A stretch of DNA of 8,624 bases from Gallionella sp. (GCA_029850565.1 JARCRR010000240.1:1-8624), one strand, 5' to 3'; positions 1-6,377 are shown, counted from the first letter of the stretch. Translations and numbers: made by a program. Notes: generated by a model from the sequence alone, not told the origin.

Positions 1-411
1 AAACTGCTCTGGGTGGTATTGGTAATATAGCTCGGCATCCATGTCGCTTACCTTCTCGGCTCGTGCGCCGACCTTCTCAAGAATCGCTTCCACTTTCATC
101 TCGCGCTCTAACGCGGTGGCAAAGCCGGCCTCGTCCAGGCCGTTGCGCGCCATATCTTCGATGTATTCCTCTTCGTTTGGATAACGCCCGCGAATCTCTT
201 GCATGGCGAGTTCCAAGGTGGAGATCGGCACCATGGCACCGCGCGCCTCAGACGAGGCGAGAACACGCGTCTCAAGCTGATGTTGTTTCTGCGCCATGGT
301 CTGCACACGCGCAGATTCTTCGGGCTGTAGTGCGGCGGGCGCTTTGCCGTAGATCTTCTGCGCAGCTTTGAGGGCGAGATAGGCCACGCCCGCTTCAATG
401 ACTTGTGGCAT
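1..411 (-). CDS. nifM: NifM, putative peptidyl-prolyl isomerase for Fe protein maturation (partial, C-terminus off window)
   Basis: The first 137 residues of a NifM-like protein are visible; the frame is still open at base 1, so the C-terminus lies outside. NifM is a cytoplasmic SurA/parvulin-type accessory protein needed to mature the nitrogenase Fe protein NifH. Visible is the N-terminal helical part: a start MPQVIEAGVAYLALKAA, a Q-rich helix around residues 38-50, then ISTLELAMQEIRGRYPNEEE at about 63-82 and a helical stretch to about 120, which resembles the SurA-N-like region of the family. The parvulin domain should follow off-window and cannot be checked. The start at 411 has a GAGGAG ribosome site 7 nt upstream, inside the end of nifZ, and the two genes overlap by 17 nt, which suggests translational coupling. 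Identity rests on motif resemblance and on position directly after nifZ. Confidence 0.88.
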   Translation of the reverse strand, partial: MPQVIEAGVAYLALKAAQKIYGKAPAALQPEESARVQTMAQKQHQLETRVLASSEARGAMVPISTLELAMQEIRGRYPNEEEYIEDMARNGLDEAGFATALEREMKVEAILEKVGARAEKVSDMDAELYYQYHPEQF

Positions 412-871
412 CACATTTCTCCTCATCGTCGTAAACGCGCGTCGCTTCCAGCGAAGCTTCGGGCACTTGTAGAACTTGGTCGTGAAATATCACGTGGTAC
501 TGCACGCCGTTGTTCTCATCGCGGAACACTTTCAAAATCTCGCCATCCATCCCCGGCGTGACACGCACCTCACCGCGCACCGTTAAGGTGATCTTGCTGC
601 GCACCTTTTCGCGGCTTTCGTACTTGCTCGGCACCCACGGCTCGTCTATGCCGATGAGCTCTTCCTCGCGAAAGCCGACGATCTTGTTCTGCTCGAGGAT
701 GTTGACGGTGTAGATCAACTGGTCTTGCAGGAAGGTGCCGACGTTCATGACGAAGCCCGTGGAGCCGCGCCGTATCAGCAGCGTTCCGATAGGCACGCCC
801 GGATAGGTGCCGTCATTTCGCACGTTGCGAATGATGCGGACTTCGTCGCCGAACTCGTATTTAGGCAGCAT
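395..871 (-). CDS. nifZ: NifZ, MoFe-protein P-cluster maturation factor
   Basis: This 158-residue protein matches NifZ, a small cytoplasmic accessory protein that helps form the second P-cluster of the MoFe protein (NifDK). The N-terminal half carries the family pattern FGDEVRIIRNVRNDGTYPG (residues 7-25), then RRGSTGFVMNVGTFLQDQ (34-51) and REEELIG (68-74). A second, weaker copy of the same beta-rich pattern appears at about 99-141 (GMDGEILKVFRD, then YHVIFHDQVLQVPEASL), so the protein looks like two tandem domains. The C-terminus (residues 145-158) is polar and probably disordered. The start overlaps the end of nifW by 11 nt and has only a weak purine-rich ribosome site (AAGAAAG), so initiation probably depends on nifW translation. 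Its end overlaps nifM by 17 nt. Confidence 0.95.
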   Translation of the reverse strand: MLPKYEFGDEVRIIRNVRNDGTYPGVPIGTLLIRRGSTGFVMNVGTFLQDQLIYTVNILEQNKIVGFREEELIGIDEPWVPSKYESREKVRSKITLTVRGEVRVTPGMDGEILKVFRDENNGVQYHVIFHDQVLQVPEASLEATRVYDDEEKCDATSH

Positions 872-1196
872 CTTTCTTGTTCACCGTGATGGCAGTGAGT
901 GGCACGAACCTGGTTTGCGGTTCGTGCATGTGGAATACCTTGAACACTTTCTCGGTGAGCGCATCTGACTTCACAAAATCTTGATAGGCCTGTTCCAGGG
1001 CCGTGACATAAACTGCGCGGCGTGCTTCCTCTGTTTCTGGCAACGCCGTTTGGGACAGGTAATTATGGAAACGTTGCAAGATATGCAGACGATTCACATG
1101 CACCACGGACGCGTCGTATTCGACACCAAAATAATCCAAGAAGTCTTCGGCGGAGACCAGGTCATCCATTGCCTCGTCTAGTGTCAGTGTGTCCAT
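861..1196 (-). CDS. nifW: NifW, nitrogenase stabilizing/protective protein
   Basis: A 111-residue cytoplasmic protein of the NifW family, which binds the MoFe protein and is thought to assist its maturation or protect it from oxygen. The signature is clear: SAEDFLDYFGVEYD at residues 15-28, followed by VNRLHILQRFHNYL at 34-47, and a helical C-terminal half containing LEQAYQDFVKSDALTEKVF at about 67-85. The length is normal for the family. The start at 1196 is preceded by AAGGA with a 7-nt spacing, located within the last codons of the upstream gene; the two reading frames overlap by 13 nt. It overlaps nifZ by 11 nt at its other end. The order nifW-nifZ-nifM supports the call independently. 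Confidence 0.96.
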   Translation of the reverse strand: MDTLTLDEAMDDLVSAEDFLDYFGVEYDASVVHVNRLHILQRFHNYLSQTALPETEEARRAVYVTALEQAYQDFVKSDALTEKVFKVFHMHEPQTRFVPLTAITVNKKDAA

Positions 1197-1717
1197 TTCG
1201 AATTCCTTTCCGCGTTCACATCATTGACTGTCGATTGTTGCAGTACATCCAAGAGCGCCTTGCCACCTATGCGGTCATGGCTGTCCAACTCGACCAGCTT
1301 TTCCAACATCGCTTTGCCTGCGTTGTAATTTCCCAGGCGCAGATTGATGTATCCCGTGGCTTTCAACACCATGAGATAGAAGCGCACCAAGCCCATCGAG
1401 CGCATCACGCCCGCCCCGACATTCGCCTCGCGCAGGTAGTGCCAGGTATCGGGGAACTCCAAGCGTCTGCCCACCACGGCCAAGGTGCTCTCCGCGACCA
1501 GCAGCGCGTCTTCAAGACGGTGTTGATAGAAGTAGTAGCGGTACAACGCAACCAAGACCATGAGGTGTTGCGGCGCCATCAGATTGGCTCGCAGCAACAA
1601 TCCCTCTGCTTCTTCGCTGCCGTACTTGTCCGCCGCCTCCACCAGCAGTCGAGCGACGTCCTGCGCCAGCGGTTCGTCGAAATACAACTCGGCTTGGTCA
1701 AATTCGAGCAGGTCCAT
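1184..1717 (-). CDS. nif-associated helical-repeat (TPR-like) protein of unknown function
   Basis: A 177-residue, probably cytoplasmic, mostly helical protein with no signal peptide or membrane segment. Two stretches look like tetratricopeptide-type helical pairs: about residues 36-82 (EEAEGLLLRANLMAPQ through LEDALLVAEST) and about 117-160 (KATGYINLRLGNYNAGKA then MLEKLVELD). Such folds usually mediate protein-protein contacts. From memory, A. vinelandii has an uncharacterised gene (orf8) at this same place between the cysE homologue and nifW, so this is probably its counterpart; I know no established function. The start at 1717 follows the cysE stop by one base, with the ribosome site GAGGAAAG inside the end of cysE, and the 3' end overlaps nifW by 13 nt. 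This tight packing suggests co-expression with the nif genes, perhaps a role in handling assembly intermediates (inference). Confidence 0.85.
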   Translation of the reverse strand: MDLLEFDQAELYFDEPLAQDVARLLVEAADKYGSEEAEGLLLRANLMAPQHLMVLVALYRYYFYQHRLEDALLVAESTLAVVGRRLEFPDTWHYLREANVGAGVMRSMGLVRFYLMVLKATGYINLRLGNYNAGKAMLEKLVELDSHDRIGGKALLDVLQQSTVNDVNAERNSKWTH

Positions 1718-1718
1718 T

Positions 1719-2501
1719 TCAAGCTTTCCTCATGACGCGCGCCACTTCAGTTCCGCATAGGTCATCAGCCTCGCAGGTATGGCATTGACCATCGACCGGC
1801 TCGCCTTGTTTGCGCAACTGACCTTCAAGCACTTCGATACGCTCCATCAGACACGCGATGGCGCGGCCGACGGGATCGGGGATGAGGTGATGATCAAGAT
1901 TGATACCGTAGATGTTGTCTGCTCCTGCTTCCTCAGTACGCAACACGATCTTGGCGGGAATGCCCACCACGGTACGGTCGGCTGGCACGTCTTTGACCAC
2001 CACCGAGTTGGCACCCACACGCACGTTCTTGCCAAGACTGATTGCGCCCAGTATTTTTGCGCCTGCGCCAACCACCACGCCGTCACCCAAGGTCGGGTGG
2101 CGCTTGCCTTTGTTCCAAGTCGTTCCGCCCAATGTGACGCCGTGGTACAGCGTGACGTCGTCGCCGATCACCGATGTCTCACCGATCACCACGCCCGCAC
2201 CGTGATCGATGAAGAAGCGACGACCTATGGTGGCACCCGGATGGATGTCGATGTTGGTGAGAAACCGCGCGAACCAGGAAAGCAAACGCGCCAGGTAACG
2301 CAGGCCGAATGTCCAGAGGCTATGCGCGATGCGTTGCAACAGGATGGCATGCACGCCGGGGTAAGTGGTTAACACTTCGAAGCGCGAGCGAGCGGCAGGG
2401 TCGCGCTGGAACACGCAGCTCACGTCTTCACTCAGCAAACGCAGCAAAGAGGGGCGCGCGGGTTTGAGTATCAGATTATCGGCAGTCATCACGTCTTCCA
2501 T
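1719..2501 (-). CDS. cysE: Serine O-acetyltransferase (nif-linked CysE)
   Basis: This 260-residue enzyme transfers acetyl from acetyl-CoA to L-serine, giving O-acetylserine, the precursor of cysteine. In a nif operon it presumably raises the cysteine supply for the desulfurase NifS. A short N-terminal helical domain (about 15-80) is followed by a left-handed beta-helix of hexapeptide repeats (about 84-188). The DIHPGATIG and FFIDH motifs supply the expected catalytic Asp85/His100 pair, and GVTLGGT (121-127) and KRHPTLGDGV (133-142) are typical. The tail is unusual: it has CHTC plus a third cysteine (240, 243, 249) and ends in Ala, not the terminal Ile that lets housekeeping CysE dock into cysteine synthase. 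The start at 2501 has AGAGG 6 nt upstream and lies 9 nt after nifV; the orf8 gene follows after one base. The equivalent in A. vinelandii is cysE1 (orf7). Confidence 0.95.
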   Translation of the reverse strand: MEDVMTADNLILKPARPSLLRLLSEDVSCVFQRDPAARSRFEVLTTYPGVHAILLQRIAHSLWTFGLRYLARLLSWFARFLTNIDIHPGATIGRRFFIDHGAGVVIGETSVIGDDVTLYHGVTLGGTTWNKGKRHPTLGDGVVVGAGAKILGAISLGKNVRVGANSVVVKDVPADRTVVGIPAKIVLRTEEAGADNIYGINLDHHLIPDPVGRAIACLMERIEVLEGQLRKQGEPVDGQCHTCEADDLCGTEVARVMRKA

Positions 2502-2510
2502 GATGCACCT

Positions 2511-3656
2511 CTAGTGTGCCGCACCGGGCTGGGTACGCCCGATGTAGCGTTGATATAAGAACAATAATTCTTGATCGGCGGGAGAGCGCTTGGCACGTTC
2601 GGAGAAGACGCGGATGTCTGGTAGCAGTGCGCGCGCTTCCGCTTGGCTCAAGTTAAGACCCATCGTGGCGTAGGCGGCGATGATGCCGTGTGCACCCGAA
2701 TGTTTTCCCACCACCAATTTGAGACGGCGGCCCACTTCTTCCGGCTCGAAACCTTGATAGGTAGACGGGTCTTTGAGCAGTCCATCCACGTGGATTCCAG
2801 CCTCATGGGTGAACACGCCCTCGCCTACGACACTCTTCTGCCAAGGAATGGGACGGCCCGATGCGGCAGCGACCATCTTCGACAACTCAGTGAAATGGGT
2901 GAGGTCGATGCCGGTATCCATGCTGTAGAGTTTCTTCAAGCCGAGTGCTACTTCTTCCAGCGGTGCATTACCCGCACGCTCGCCCAGACCGTTCACCGTG
3001 GTGTTGATGTGCGTTGCACCCGCGACCGCCGCTGCAAGACTATTGGCGGTGGCAAGACCGAGATCATCATGTGCGTGCATCTCGATCTCAAGGTCGCAGG
3101 CGGCACGCAAGGCAGCGATGGCTTTGTGCACGCCGAAAGGTTCCATCACGCCCAGAGTGTCGGCATAGCGGATGCGCTGCGCACCGGCAGCTTGTGCAGC
3201 CTCGGCCACTTGCAACATGAACTCGGGATCGGCACGCGATGCATCCTCGCAACCAACGATGATCTCCATCCCCGAATGGTAGGCGCGCGGCACGACCTCG
3301 TAGATGGTGTCTATTACCCACTGGCGACCACGCTTGAGCTTCTTCTTGAGATGAATGTCCGACACGGGGATGGAAAGATCGAGCATTTGCACATCCACCT
3401 GATCGCATGCCTTCACGTCTTCCATGCACATGCGATTCCACGCGATCAACTTCGCCTTAAGGCCGAGTGATGCGATGGCATTGATGCTGTCACGCTCCGC
3501 CTCTCCCATCGCGGGGATGCCGACTTCCAATTCCGGCACGCCGAGCGCATCGAGCTGACGCGCGATGGCCAGCTTCTCATCCAGCGTGAACGCCACCCCG
3601 GCGGTCTGTTCGCCGTCGCGCAGGGTGGTGTCGTCGATGATGATGGTGCGAGACAT
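2511..3656 (-). CDS. nifV: Homocitrate synthase NifV
   Basis: NifV condenses acetyl-CoA with 2-oxoglutarate to give (R)-homocitrate, the organic ligand of the nitrogenase iron-molybdenum cofactor. The 381-residue protein is a DRE-TIM-type aldolase barrel: TLRDGEQTAGVAF at residues 11-23 carries the catalytic Arg13 and metal ligand Asp14, HAHDDLG at 194-200 gives metal-binding His194 and His196, GLGERAGN at 223-230 is the second family signature, and HEAGIHVDG at 284-292 marks the C-terminal region. The AGVAF continuation after DGEQ favours NifV over isopropylmalate or citramalate synthases. I chose the ATG at 3656 because it sits next to the first conserved residues; an in-frame TTG at 3674 would add six residues but overlaps the preceding small ORF. 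Neither start has a good ribosome site, so initiation may rely on coupling to upstream translation. Confidence 0.96.
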   Translation of the reverse strand: MSRTIIIDDTTLRDGEQTAGVAFTLDEKLAIARQLDALGVPELEVGIPAMGEAERDSINAIASLGLKAKLIAWNRMCMEDVKACDQVDVQMLDLSIPVSDIHLKKKLKRGRQWVIDTIYEVVPRAYHSGMEIIVGCEDASRADPEFMLQVAEAAQAAGAQRIRYADTLGVMEPFGVHKAIAALRAACDLEIEMHAHDDLGLATANSLAAAVAGATHINTTVNGLGERAGNAPLEEVALGLKKLYSMDTGIDLTHFTELSKMVAAASGRPIPWQKSVVGEGVFTHEAGIHVDGLLKDPSTYQGFEPEEVGRRLKLVVGKHSGAHGIIAAYATMGLNLSQAEARALLPDIRVFSERAKRSPADQELLFLYQRYIGRTQPGAAH

Positions 3657-3666
3657 GTTAGTTAGT

Positions 3667-3774
3667 TCATTCAAGAATGATCATTACGGCACACAGTGCC
3701 CACATCGAAGCAAAAGCCACGGCGACTTGAGTCGTCTCCGAAGCTGCCGCGATCTCTTTGACTACGGTCTTCAT
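3667..3774 (-). CDS. Predicted 35-residue single-helix membrane protein between nifS and nifV
   Basis: This small ORF has an ATG overlapping the nifS stop codon (ATGA) and ends 10 nt before the nifV ATG. It fills the only long gap in an operon whose other junctions are 10 nt or less or overlap. The product starts MKTVVKEIAAASETTQ (polar, amphipathic) and then has an uninterrupted hydrophobic run from about Val17 to Leu34 (including FASMWALCAVMIIL) ending in Glu, so it would be a single transmembrane helix, N-terminus in by the positive-inside rule. There is no ribosome site at normal spacing. GGAGAA lies farther upstream, separated by a possible small hairpin at 3784-3795. I do not recognise a family, and I do not recall a gene here in A. 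vinelandii. It may be a real coupled microprotein that also carries ribosomes to nifV, or a chance ORF. Confidence 0.5.
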   Translation of the reverse strand: MKTVVKEIAAASETTQVAVAFASMWALCAVMIILE

Positions 3775-4979
3775 GCGTAGGTCGGCGCAAACGCCTTCTC
3801 CGGCTCTTCTTTCGGGCCGTCACCTTCCCAGTAGGGTGACAGCTTGCGCAGTTGCGCGATGATTTCGGGCACCACGGCGATCACGCGATCCACCTCGGCC
3901 TCGGTGCTGTAACGCGACAATGAGAAACGCACCGTGCCGTGTGCGGCGGTGTAGGGGATGCCCATGGCGCGCATCACATGCGACGGTTCCAGCGAACCGG
4001 AAGTACAGGCGGAACCGGAACTCGCCGCGATGCCGAACTTGTTGAGCAGCAGCAATATCGCTTCGCCTTCGATGAACTCGAATGCGATGTTGCTGGTGTT
4101 GGGCAAACGATTCTCAGGATTGCCCGTGACAAAAGAGCGCGGCACTTTCGCCAAGATGGCCGCCTCCAGTTTGTCGCGCAGACGCGCGACTTCGGTGTTC
4201 TCGTGATGCATCGCCTCCAGCGCCATCTCGGCCGCTTTGCCCAAACCGACGATGGAGGTGGTGTTCTCGGTGCCGGCACGACGACCGCGTTCCTGATGTC
4301 CACCGCGCAGCAGCGGACGGAAGCGTGTACCGCGTTTCAAATACAACACACCGATGCCTTTGGGCGCGTGTAATTTGTGACCGGACACGGAGAGCATGTC
4401 GATCTTGGTGTCTTTCAGATTCAACGGTACTTTGCCCACGGCCTGCACTGCGTCGGTATGGAACATCGCCCCGGCGGCGTGCGCCATCTCGGCCATCTCG
4501 ACCACGGGAAAGAAAGTCCCTGTTTCATTGTTCGCCCACATCACTGATACGACAGCCACTTGGTCGGTGAGCAACTTTTTGTACTCGTCCAGATCAAGCC
4601 GGCCTTTACTATCTACTTTAAGCAGATGCACTTTGTAACCGTCTTTTTCCAGCCAACTGCACAGCGTGAGGATGGCCGGGTGTTCAACGGTGGTAGTGAT
4701 GATCTCCTTGCGTTCCGGCTGCGCCTTCAAGGCAGAAATAAGCGCGGTGGAATCCGACTCGGTGCCGCAGGAAGTGAAGATGATCTCTGAGTCATGTTCC
4801 GCCCCGAGCAACTCCTGCACTTGCATGCGCGCCTTTTTGATCGCCAGTCCGACCTTGTTGCCGAAGCTGTGCATCGACGAGGGGTTGCCGAACTGCTCGG
4901 TGAAATACGGCAGCATGGCCTCCACCACGGCGGGGTCTACCCGTGTGGTTGCGTTGTTGTCGAAATAGATGCCTTCCAT
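3771..4979 (-). CDS. nifS: Cysteine desulfurase NifS
   Basis: NifS is a PLP-dependent, cytoplasmic cysteine desulfurase that removes sulfur from L-cysteine as an enzyme persulfide and passes it to NifU for nitrogenase Fe-S cluster assembly. The 402-residue length equals what I recall for A. vinelandii NifS. FDNNATT at residues 6-12 begins the fold; VEHPA (98-102) and HTDAVQ (174-179) line the PLP site; the Schiff-base lysine is Lys202 in SVSGHKLHAPKG; RAGTEN (234-239) follows; and the persulfide cysteine is Cys325 in SSGSACTSGSLEPSH. The start at 4979 is set by GAGGAG with a 6-nt spacing; an in-frame GTG at 5009 would overlap nifU and precede the conserved start, so I rejected it. It lies 10 nt after nifU, and its stop overlaps the start of the 35-codon ORF. 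Confidence 0.97.
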   Translation of the reverse strand: MEGIYFDNNATTRVDPAVVEAMLPYFTEQFGNPSSMHSFGNKVGLAIKKARMQVQELLGAEHDSEIIFTSCGTESDSTALISALKAQPERKEIITTTVEHPAILTLCSWLEKDGYKVHLLKVDSKGRLDLDEYKKLLTDQVAVVSVMWANNETGTFFPVVEMAEMAHAAGAMFHTDAVQAVGKVPLNLKDTKIDMLSVSGHKLHAPKGIGVLYLKRGTRFRPLLRGGHQERGRRAGTENTTSIVGLGKAAEMALEAMHHENTEVARLRDKLEAAILAKVPRSFVTGNPENRLPNTSNIAFEFIEGEAILLLLNKFGIAASSGSACTSGSLEPSHVMRAMGIPYTAAHGTVRFSLSRYSTEAEVDRVIAVVPEIIAQLRKLSPYWEGDGPKEEPEKAFAPTYA

Positions 4980-4989
4980 GTCCGGCTCC

Positions 4990-5880
4990 TCAGGGGTGAC
5001 AGCTTGCACGGCTCAATGCGCCGGCTTTGGTGGGTACGATCTTGATGAATTCTTTCAGATCTTCCATCAGCTTCTGTTGGATGCCTTGCAGCGTCAGCGC
5101 TTCCATCTGACAACCGGAACACGCGCCGGTCATGTTGACGTAGATGGTCTTGCCGTCCACGTCCACCAGTTCGATGTCGCCACCGTCGCGCTTCAGTTGC
5201 GGGCGCACAGATTCGAGAACCGCTTCGATCTTGCGTATGCGTTGCAAGTTGGTCATGCCGGCAGGCGCGGCCTCTTCTTTGGCTGGCGTTCCCGGCTTGA
5301 AGTTCTCGCCGCGCTCAGTCATCACCTTCACCAATATCTCTTCGATACCTTCGTGGCAAGACGAACAACCGCCGCCCGCTTTGGTGTAGTTGGTCACGTC
5401 CTGTACCGACGACAGGTTGTTGGCGCGGATGGTGTCTTCGATCAGCACCGCGTCGATGGCGAAACATTTGCACACCAGTGCGCCTTCTTCATGGTCGTCG
5501 CTCCACACCTCACCGCGATAGTTGGCCACGGCGGCTTGCAGTGCTTCGCGCCCCATCACCGAGCAGTGCATCTTTTCCGGCGGCAAACCATCGAGGTAAT
5601 CGGCGATGTCTTGATTGCTGACTTTCAATGCTTCATCCAATGTCTTGCCCTTGATCATCTCGGTGAGTGCGGAAGATGAAGCGATGGCCGATCCGCAACC
5701 GAAAGTCTGGAAATGGGCGTCGAGAATAATGTCGGTCTCCGGTTCGACCTTGAGCATCAAACGCAATGCATCACCGCACGAGATCGAGCCCACATCACCC
5801 ACGCCGTTCGCGCCTTCCAGCACACCCGCGTTACGTGGTTCGAAGAAGTGTTCTTTGACTTTGTCTGAGTAGTCCCACAT
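4990..5880 (-). CDS. nifU: Fe-S cluster scaffold protein NifU (three-domain)
   Basis: NifU receives sulfur from NifS and assembles [2Fe-2S] and [4Fe-4S] clusters that are handed to nitrogenase components. The 296-residue protein has the full modular form. An IscU-like N-terminal domain (about 1-125) carries Cys35, Asp37, Cys62 and Cys106. A central permanent [2Fe-2S] ferredoxin-like domain carries Cys137, Cys139, Cys172 and Cys175 (CKC, then CSSC). A C-terminal Nfu domain (about 210-285) has the CxxC pair Cys254/Cys257 in TGACSGC. The numbering of the first two cysteine sets matches the published A. vinelandii residues as I recall them. A charged linker at about 190-208 separates domains two and three. 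The start at 5880 has AAGGAG with a 6-nt spacing; the frame extends 18 codons upstream but would overlap iscA. It lies 10 nt after iscA and 10 nt before nifS. Confidence 0.97.
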   Translation of the reverse strand: MWDYSDKVKEHFFEPRNAGVLEGANGVGDVGSISCGDALRLMLKVEPETDIILDAHFQTFGCGSAIASSSALTEMIKGKTLDEALKVSNQDIADYLDGLPPEKMHCSVMGREALQAAVANYRGEVWSDDHEEGALVCKCFAIDAVLIEDTIRANNLSSVQDVTNYTKAGGGCSSCHEGIEEILVKVMTERGENFKPGTPAKEEAAPAGMTNLQRIRKIEAVLESVRPQLKRDGGDIELVDVDGKTIYVNMTGACSGCQMEALTLQGIQQKLMEDLKEFIKIVPTKAGALSRASCHP

Positions 5881-5890
5881 GGCCCGCTCC

Positions 5891-6214
5891 TTAAGCTGAG
5901 AATGAAGAACCGCATGCACAGCTGGAGCTGGCATTCGGGTTCTCGAATTTGAAGCCGCTACCGTTGAGGCTATCGACGAAATCGACGGTCACGCCCTCAA
6001 GCAAGGGAGCGGAGAGAGGATCGACCAACAAGGTGACTGCGCCGTATTCCAAAACGGTGTCATCTTCCTGCTTGGCTTCTTCCAGCGACATGCCGTACTG
6101 AAAGCCGGAACAACCACCACCGGAGATGGCGATACGTAGTCCTGCAACAGGGGTGGCCGCGCCTTTGATGAATCTATCTACGGCTGAGATTGCGTTGGGT
6201 GTCAGGGTAATCAT
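5891..6214 (-). CDS. iscA: A-type Fe-S carrier IscA, nif-specific
   Basis: A 107-residue A-type carrier (IscA/ErpA/HesB family) that binds iron or Fe-S clusters and probably moves clusters between NifU and target proteins. All three ligand cysteines are present: Cys35 in GGGCSGFQYG, and Cys99 and Cys101 in the C-terminal CACGSSF; FENPNA at 90-95 is also typical. The length is normal. The start at 6214 is supported by AGGAG with a 6-nt spacing and by the immediate match of ITLTPNAI to the family's N-terminus. It is the first gene after the sigma-54 promoter, with a predicted leader of about 26 nt, and it stands 10 nt before nifU. The position corresponds to orf6 (IscA-nif) of A. vinelandii. 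An isc or erpA housekeeping copy is excluded by its operon, not by its sequence. Confidence 0.95.
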   Translation of the reverse strand: MITLTPNAISAVDRFIKGAATPVAGLRIAISGGGCSGFQYGMSLEEAKQEDDTVLEYGAVTLLVDPLSAPLLEGVTVDFVDSLNGSGFKFENPNASSSCACGSSFSA

Positions 6215-6250
6215 GGTTCGCTCCTATCAGATGGTGTGTACCTGACTGTT

Positions 6251-6266
6251 TGCAAACCACGTGCCA
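6251..6266 (-). promoter_or_regulatory. Sigma-54 (RpoN) -24/-12 promoter of the nif operon
   Basis: Read on the minus strand the sequence is TGGCACGTGGTTTGCA, a full match to the RpoN consensus TGGCAC-N5-TTGCA with the GG and GC pairs at the required 12-bp separation. With GC at -12 the transcription start is predicted near 6240, 26 nt before the iscA start codon. Such promoters are silent until an AAA+ activator, here presumably NifA, drives open-complex formation. Confidence 0.95.
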
Positions 6267-6280
6267 GCATCTTGCTGACG

Positions 6281-6293
6281 ATTCAACAGATTG
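6281..6293 (+). promoter_or_regulatory. Possible IHF binding site
   Basis: ATTCAACAGATTG on the plus strand fits the IHF consensus WATCAA-N4-TTR with one mismatch (T at the second position). It falls at about -41 to -53, between the NifA site and the sigma-54 promoter, where IHF usually bends DNA to bring NifA to the polymerase. The consensus is loose, so the position carries much of the weight. Confidence 0.55.
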
Positions 6294-6361
6294 TTTAATT
6301 GGAGATTTAACTATCCCACCAGCTCTACTCCCCTGTGCGGAACAAGACGGCAGATGTGGGT

Positions 6362-6377
6362 TGTAGGGTTTGCGACA
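6362..6377. promoter_or_regulatory. NifA upstream activator sequence (TGT-N10-ACA)
   Basis: TGTAGGGTTTGCGACA is an exact TGT-N10-ACA palindrome, the canonical NifA binding site. Its centre is about 130 bp upstream of the predicted start, inside the usual window of roughly 80-150 bp. I found only one perfect copy; TGT at 6334 followed by ACG at 6347 is a one-mismatch candidate for a second half-strength site. Confidence 0.85.

Noticed and set aside
108..398. Arg/Pro-rich 96-codon frame on the minus strand at the left edge
   Set aside because: It is a shifted frame within nifM. The frame starting at 411 gives recognisable NifM sequence and stays open to the window edge.
1022..1735. Long plus-strand open frame (237 codons) opposite the TPR-like gene and nifW
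   Set aside because: It is antisense to two overlapping genes with clear family or operon support, its translation is rich in His and Gln with no domain, and it has no proper ribosome site.
2643..3470. Plus-strand open frame of 275 codons opposite nifV
   Set aside because: It mirrors the codon structure of nifV, whose protein has all catalytic motifs; the antisense product resembles nothing and is a GC-driven shadow.
4980..5009. N-terminal extension of NifS from a GTG at 5009
   Set aside because: The added ten residues overlap nifU, are not family-like, and the ATG at 4979 has a strong ribosome site at ideal spacing.
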